In this document: one piece after another, positions 7,883 to 10,963 of the stretch
How positions within the stretch are numbered: position 1 is the first letter of the stretch
How the letters are laid out: the number at the start of each line of letters is the position of its first letter
Assembly (NCBI GenBank): GCA_003132905.1
Contig: PKZC01000206.1
Span: 3,903 to 14,865 of the forward strand
Direction of reading: 5' to 3'
Length of the DNA: 10,963 nt
Source: Bryobacterales bacterium
Lineage (GTDB): Bacteria; Acidobacteriota; Terriglobia; Bryobacterales; Bryobacteraceae
The notes under the pieces: generated by a model
The model's database searches: none
Told to the model about the DNA's origin: nothing
The model's input: only the letters and a program-made list of their open reading frames with translations
Made by a program: the position numbers and the translations under genes

Positions 7883-8350
7883 TTAGACGTGGATGGGATA
7901 AGCACCATTGAGACGCACTTTGCGCGAATCGTGAAGCGACCAAAACTCAGTGAGAGTCACAGGGGATGAACGGTGCGGGCGTTTGGGCCCAAATTGATAG
8001 TCACTGGTGAAGAGCACTTGATTCAAGGGCGACGACCCCATAAGGGACGCAAGCATCTCGGAGACCGCAGCCACGAACTCCGGCCGGAACTCCAGAAACG
8101 TCGATCGTGACGCATGGACCGAACGATCGCTGAGCAAGTCGGCCGCAAAGAAAATCCGCTTTTCGCGAATCTTCAATTCTGGATTCCCTAGATGATAGAT
8201 GCAGCCCTTCAAAGCATCAAAATCCTGCTGAAACAAAGGCCTTGGCGAACGATCCGATTGGAGCACCTTCCCGCCTTTGACTGCGAACGGCAGATGGCTG
8301 AAATCGCTCAATTCGATTTGTCCCACGCAGACAATTTCAATCGATGGCAT
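7883..8350 (-). CDS. Uncharacterised 155-residue protein, coupled to the KimA-like permease gene
   Basis: I do not recognise this family. The ATG lies 4 nt after the permease stop codon and lacks a good Shine-Dalgarno, which suggests translational coupling. The 155-residue protein begins MPSIEIVCVGQIELSDFSHL, a beta-strand-like opening. It has no signal peptide or membrane helix, is mixed alpha/beta in appearance, and is rich in Ser, Arg and Phe. A later segment, SPLNQVLFTSDYQFGP, followed by a basic HRSSPV stretch, gives the most distinctive signature. It should be cytoplasmic. The tight spacing makes it a candidate partner or regulator of the transporter, but this is inferred from context only. 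No codon-use oddity or truncation is evident. Confidence 0.75.
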   Translation of the reverse strand: MPSIEIVCVGQIELSDFSHLPFAVKGGKVLQSDRSPRPLFQQDFDALKGCIYHLGNPELKIREKRIFFAADLLSDRSVHASRSTFLEFRPEFVAAVSEMLASLMGSSPLNQVLFTSDYQFGPKRPHRSSPVTLTEFWSLHDSRKVRLNGAYPIHV

Positions 8351-8354
8351 TGCG

Positions 8355-10217
8355 CTAATCGATGTACCAAGGCACGTTGACCACTGCGATTTTCTGGCTG
8401 CCGCGCACGTACAGCAACGTCTTCAGCACGGCCGCGCGCTGGTTGTGAAGGAAGTAATAATACCAGTGCCTCTCCACTAATTCCGGAATGAGCACGGCGA
8501 GTTGGCGATCCGGATCCTTCTTTTGCAGATCCAACACGTATTCCACGATCGGACTGCTGACATAACGATAAGGGTTGTCCAGAATCACGAGCCGAGGCGC
8601 GGCCAGCCCCACTTCCTGAGTGGGCTTCTCAACGTAGTCCAGCCACTCTTTCTTTAACTGGTCGGTCCATTCACATTTCACATGCAATCCAATCACATCC
8701 GGCGAAATGGAGAGCGCGAAAGTCAGGGCTTTCTTTGCCACCACGCTCCAACGCTCCAGTGGGACGACGACCATAGCCGGACGAAAATGTGTGAGATCGA
8801 GCGGCGTGGAATCGGCAACTTCCTCGCTGACGTGTTCGTAATGCCGATGGACGGCATACATTAGCACCAGGAGCCCTGGGATCAGGAGCATCGTTATCCA
8901 GGCACCCTCAATAAACTTTGCCACCAGGACCACCAGCACGGTGATTCCGGTGACGATTCCGCCCAGTCCGTTGATGAACATGTAGCGGCCTGCGTTGGGG
9001 CCACGCACGCGTTTCCAATGAAACACCATGCCCAATTGGGAGAGCGTGAACGCCAGGAACGCCCCCACCGCATAGAGTGGAATCAAGCGGTCGGTAACGC
9101 CGCCGAACAGGGCCAGTAGCAAGCCGGTAAGCGCCGTTAGAACCAAGATCCCTTCAGAGAAAACCAAGCGGCGTCCGCGATTGGCCAAGGAGCGGGGCAG
9201 GTAACCATCGAGCGCGATGATGCGGCACAGGCGCGGAAGATCGGCGAACGCAGTGTTAGCCGAGAGCGAGAGGACCAGCAAAATGGAGCCGATAGTGACG
9301 TAATAGAACACGCCTTTTCCCGCAACGGCTGCTATGAGCATCGAAAGCAAACTTTGATAGCCCGGGGCTCCAGGGTCGGTGGCGGCAATATGATACGCGT
9401 TCACCAGCCAGGCGATGCCCGCCAGCAAAATGATGAGCAGCCCGATGATCACGGTGAGCGTCTTCTTGGCATTTTCCGATGTGGGCTCACGAAAGGCTCG
9501 CACGCCGTTGCTGACGGCTTCCACGCCGGTGAGCGCCGTACAACCGCTGGCGAACGCTTTCAATAGCAGCCAGGCACCCACCATCGCGCTGGCCGCTGGC
9601 ATCGGCGGAGGCACAACTACCGGCATGGGATGCCCGCCGGCTGCGAGTGCGCGGAACACTCCAATGACGATCGTGATCAGCAGTGTACCGAGAAAAAGAT
9701 ACGTCGGGATCATGAAGACCCCGCCTGCCTCTTTGACACCCCGCAGATTCACGATGGTAATCAGCAGCAGAATGCCGAGACACATCGCGAGCGTGTGCGG
9801 GAGCAGCGATGGAACGGCGGAGACCAGCGCGCCCACTCCGGCCGAGATGCCGACCGCCGCAGTCAATACGTAATCGATGAGCAGCGCGGCTGCCGCCAAA
9901 AGTCCCGCGCCAGGGCCGATGTTTTCGCGCGCAACGGTGTAAGATCCGCCGCCGCCCGGGTAGGCATCGATGGTCTGGCGATAAGAAAAGTAGACGATGG
10001 TGAGCAGAAGAATGATGGCGCCGCTGATGGGGACGATGTAGGCGACGCCCAGCGCGCCGAGCGGGATCAGAATGGTGAGTGCCGCTTCCGGCCCGTATGC
10101 GGCGGAGCTAAGCGCGTCGAGGCCGAAGATGGGAATGCCCGCGGCGGGGCCGATTTGTTCGCCCTTCTCTTCCCAATTCGCAAGCGGCTTGCCGAGCAGC
10201 ACGTCGAGGAAAGACAT
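8355..10217 (-). CDS. KimA-like APC-superfamily permease (probable K+ importer) with C-terminal cytoplasmic domain
   Basis: The 620-residue inner-membrane transporter has about 12 hydrophobic segments up to roughly residue 457 and then a ~160-residue soluble tail (MVVVPLERW ... IAVVNVPWYID) of the USP-like type found in KimA. It carries the KimA/APC signatures FGLDALSSAAYGPE in helix 1, YPGGGGSYTVARENIGPGAG and LLIDYVLTAAVGISAG. As I recall, the K+ site residues of Bacillus subtilis KimA are D36, Y43, D117 and Y118. Numbering from the TTG one codon upstream, the equivalents here are D35, Y42, D116 and Y117, all present. The length also fits KimA (about 607). I prefer the ATG at 10217 to the preceding TTG at 10220. 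An amino-acid permease is the main alternative, and many databases label this family that way. It heads a probable operon with the 155-residue gene. No ydaO-type riboswitch is visible upstream. Confidence 0.92.
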   Translation of the reverse strand: MSFLDVLLGKPLANWEEKGEQIGPAAGIPIFGLDALSSAAYGPEAALTILIPLGALGVAYIVPISGAIILLLTIVYFSYRQTIDAYPGGGGSYTVARENIGPGAGLLAAAALLIDYVLTAAVGISAGVGALVSAVPSLLPHTLAMCLGILLLITIVNLRGVKEAGGVFMIPTYLFLGTLLITIVIGVFRALAAGGHPMPVVVPPPMPAASAMVGAWLLLKAFASGCTALTGVEAVSNGVRAFREPTSENAKKTLTVIIGLLIILLAGIAWLVNAYHIAATDPGAPGYQSLLSMLIAAVAGKGVFYYVTIGSILLVLSLSANTAFADLPRLCRIIALDGYLPRSLANRGRRLVFSEGILVLTALTGLLLALFGGVTDRLIPLYAVGAFLAFTLSQLGMVFHWKRVRGPNAGRYMFINGLGGIVTGITVLVVLVAKFIEGAWITMLLIPGLLVLMYAVHRHYEHVSEEVADSTPLDLTHFRPAMVVVPLERWSVVAKKALTFALSISPDVIGLHVKCEWTDQLKKEWLDYVEKPTQEVGLAAPRLVILDNPYRYVSSPIVEYVLDLQKKDPDRQLAVLIPELVERHWYYYFLHNQRAAVLKTLLYVRGSQKIAVVNVPWYID

Positions 10218-10230
10218 CAACCTATCTAAG

Positions 10231-10294
10231 CATGGTCACTGCGGGGCATGGTCACTGCGGGGCATGGTCACTGCGGGGCACGCTCTTTGCGGGC
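10231..10294. repeat. 16-bp tandem repeat, three perfect copies plus one degenerate copy
   Basis: The unit CATGGTCACTGCGGGG occurs head to tail at 10231-10246, 10247-10262 and 10263-10278. A fourth, decayed copy at 10279-10294 matches at 11 of 16 positions. The array fills most of the 111-bp region between the divergent permease gene and tRNA-Leu, so it sits where the permease promoter or leader should be. The unit is not a multiple of three and there are no spacers, so it is neither coding nor CRISPR. Confidence 0.93.
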
Positions 10295-10305
10295 GCTGCG
10301 GATGT

Positions 10306-10311
10306 TAAACT
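10306..10311 (+). promoter_or_regulatory. Possible -10 element of the tRNA-Leu promoter
   Basis: TAAACT (4 of 6 to the sigma-70 consensus) lies 17 bp before the first base of the mature tRNA, a plausible distance for a short 5' leader. No good -35 is visible; its place is taken by the decayed fourth copy of the tandem repeat. Weak call. Confidence 0.25.
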
Positions 10312-10328
10312 AGCAGCGTGCCAGCAGT

Positions 10329-10417
10329 GGCCGAGTGGCGGAACTGGCAGACGCACCAGACTCAAAATCTGGCGAAGTTCACTCTTCGTGTGGGTTCGAC
10401 CCCCACCTCGGCCACCA
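10329..10417 (+). tRNA. tRNA-Leu (anticodon CAA), CCA encoded
   Basis: The gene folds as a class II tRNA. The acceptor stem GGCCGAG (10329-10335) pairs with CTCGGCC (10407-10413), followed by discriminator A and an encoded CCA (10415-10417). The D stem is GCG/CGC, with the GG of the D loop present. The anticodon stem CCAGA/TCTGG encloses the loop CTCAAAA (10361-10367) with anticodon CAA at 10363-10365, reading UUG. The long variable arm CGAAG-TTCACT-CTTCG is diagnostic of Leu/Ser/Tyr tRNAs. The T arm is GTGGG-TTCGACC-CCCAC. Its 3' end is the probable attachment site for the adjacent integrase element. Confidence 0.97.
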
Positions 10418-10476
10418 AGAAAACAAAAGGCTTACCATCAAACTTGCCGCCGAAAAAGCGGACCTCAATTTTCACT

Positions 10477-10533
10477 GGTAGCATATTTGGCAGCATATCG
10501 GTCAGCTTGGTAGCGTATCGGTCACGCGGTAGC
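10477..10533. repeat. Cluster of GGYAGCRTAT direct repeats, candidate integrase arm-type sites
   Basis: Direct repeats start at 10477 (GGTAGCATAT), 10489 (GGCAGCATATCGGTCA), 10509 (GGTAGCGTATCGGTCA) and 10528 (GGTAGC only). The two long copies agree at 14 of 16 positions and are spaced 20 bp apart, about two helical turns. The cluster lies between the tRNA 3' end and the integrase, and the third copy contains the integrase stop codon. The position is where tyrosine integrases commonly have arm-binding sites; that role is inferred. The rest of 10418-10476 holds nothing I can name. Confidence 0.6.
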
Positions 10534-10963
10534 AGGCGCTTTGCTACCGGTCCGGTCCTTGCTCCAAGCGTCCAGTTTCGACCCTGCGTCCTGCACATTC
10601 TTGAGGCTTACGATGTTGTATCGCTCCAACATCGAACGTGTTTCATGACCGGAGATCAGCATCGCTTGTGATTCAGGGAGCCCAGCCTCTTGGATCATGA
10701 CGCGAACAGCGGACCGTCTGAGGTCGTGAAACAGCAAGTCTTTTTTGACGTTCTTATTCGCGACATTCGCGCGCTCGACGGCGTGGTTCCATGACCATCG
10801 GAAATCGGAAATCGGTGTTCCTGGAGCCTGTCGAATACCGCCGTGATCGATCTCCGTGTCTTCTTCCATCCAGAAAAAGAGCAACTCGCATTCCGGGTGG
10901 TTCTCATCCCTGTAAGCCTTTTGCGCCTTAAGGTGCTCCTCGATGCTCCCCCAGAACGGCAGG
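10522..10963 (-). CDS. Tyrosine recombinase/phage-type integrase, partial (C-terminal catalytic part)
   Basis: The frame is open from the right window edge to the TGA at 10522-10524, giving 146 residues. Catalytic motifs visible are H-D-L-R-R (H79, R82 of the partial sequence), then SGHET (H106) and the tyrosine nucleophile in RYNIVS (Y115), in the correct order and spacing. The first catalytic arginine, the core-binding domain and the N-terminal arm domain lie beyond the edge. About 30 residues follow the tyrosine, a normal tail. The gene points toward the 3' end of tRNA-Leu, 104 bp away, as expected for a tRNA-targeting integrase of a phage, ICE or genomic island. A true truncation cannot be told from the window cut. 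An internal TTG (10884) is not a credible start because the family fold continues upstream of it. Confidence 0.88.
   Translation of the reverse strand, partial: LPFWGSIEEHLKAQKAYRDENHPECELLFFWMEEDTEIDHGGIRQAPGTPISDFRWSWNHAVERANVANKNVKKDLLFHDLRRSAVRVMIQEAGLPESQAMLISGHETRSMLERYNIVSLKNVQDAGSKLDAWSKDRTGSKAPATA

Noticed and set aside
9630..10229. Plus-strand frame of 199 codons over the permease gene
   Set aside because: Low-complexity Arg/Asp/Gly-rich shadow of the permease; no domain recognised.
10231..10294. CRISPR-like array
   Set aside because: The units are only 16 bp and directly abutting, with no spacers.
10218..10328. c-di-AMP (ydaO-type) riboswitch upstream of the KimA-like gene
   Set aside because: The region is only 111 bp and is mostly tandem repeat; I see none of the conserved riboswitch stems.
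10447..10461. Possible terminator hairpin CCGC-N7-GCGG after the tRNA
   Set aside because: The stem is only 4 bp and is not followed by a T run.
10362..10598. Minus-strand frame of 78 codons ending VAEVGVEPTRRVNFARF
   Set aside because: Also a translated tRNA (antisense), a frequent false annotation.
10318..10671. Plus-strand frame of 117 codons reading through the tRNA (AEWRNWQTHQTQNL...)
   Set aside because: This is the well-known artefact of translating tRNA-Leu; it has no start context and overlaps the integrase on the other strand.

Overview
The window looks like a chromosomal segment of an acidobacterium of the Bryobacterales/Solibacter type. The main evidence is the 1228-residue secreted protein on the minus strand (2312-5998). 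It combines an N-terminal domain typical of SBBP proteins, SBBP beta-propeller repeats and a C-terminal domain that I recognise as the 'Solibacter C-terminal' type (TIGR03437). The DNA is moderately GC-rich, and GTG/TTG starts are in use.

Layout, left to right. (1) 1-1145, minus: most of an acetylornithine-type aminotransferase (argD), cut at its C-terminus by the window edge. (2) 1146-1264: a divergent intergenic region with a perfect 15-bp dyad. (3) 1265-2425, plus: an OpgC-type membrane acyltransferase gene split over two reading frames by two internal lesions, almost certainly a pseudogene. Its 3' end runs into the convergent next gene. (4) 2312-5998, minus: the large secreted SBBP/Asp-box protein. 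(5) 5999-6086: a divergent promoter region holding a second copy of the same ATATG-N5-CATAT dyad, which overlaps the start codon of (6), a LysR-family regulator (6087-6968, plus). (7) 10217 to 7004, minus: three genes in the same direction, a KimA-like APC permease, an unrecognised 155-residue protein starting 4 nt after it, and a membrane-anchored TPR protein. (8) 10218-10328: a short region with a 16-bp tandem repeat. (9) 10329-10417, plus: tRNA-Leu(CAA). (10) 10418-10963: repeats resembling integrase arm sites, then the C-terminal catalytic part of a tyrosine recombinase on the minus strand that runs off the right edge. This is the classic layout of an element integrated at the 3' end of a tRNA gene.

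How the parts may work together. The LysR regulator probably controls itself and the divergent secreted-protein gene through its operator. A second matching dyad between argD and the opgC relic suggests it may act there too. The permease and the 155-residue protein are likely co-transcribed. The rightmost 0.5 kb is probably the edge of a genomic island whose body lies outside the window. I saw no CRISPR array, no complete insertion sequence and no clear new multi-gene system. The least explained signals are the paired dyads, the repeats beside the integrase, the 16-bp tandem repeat upstream of the transporter and the unrecognised 155-residue protein.
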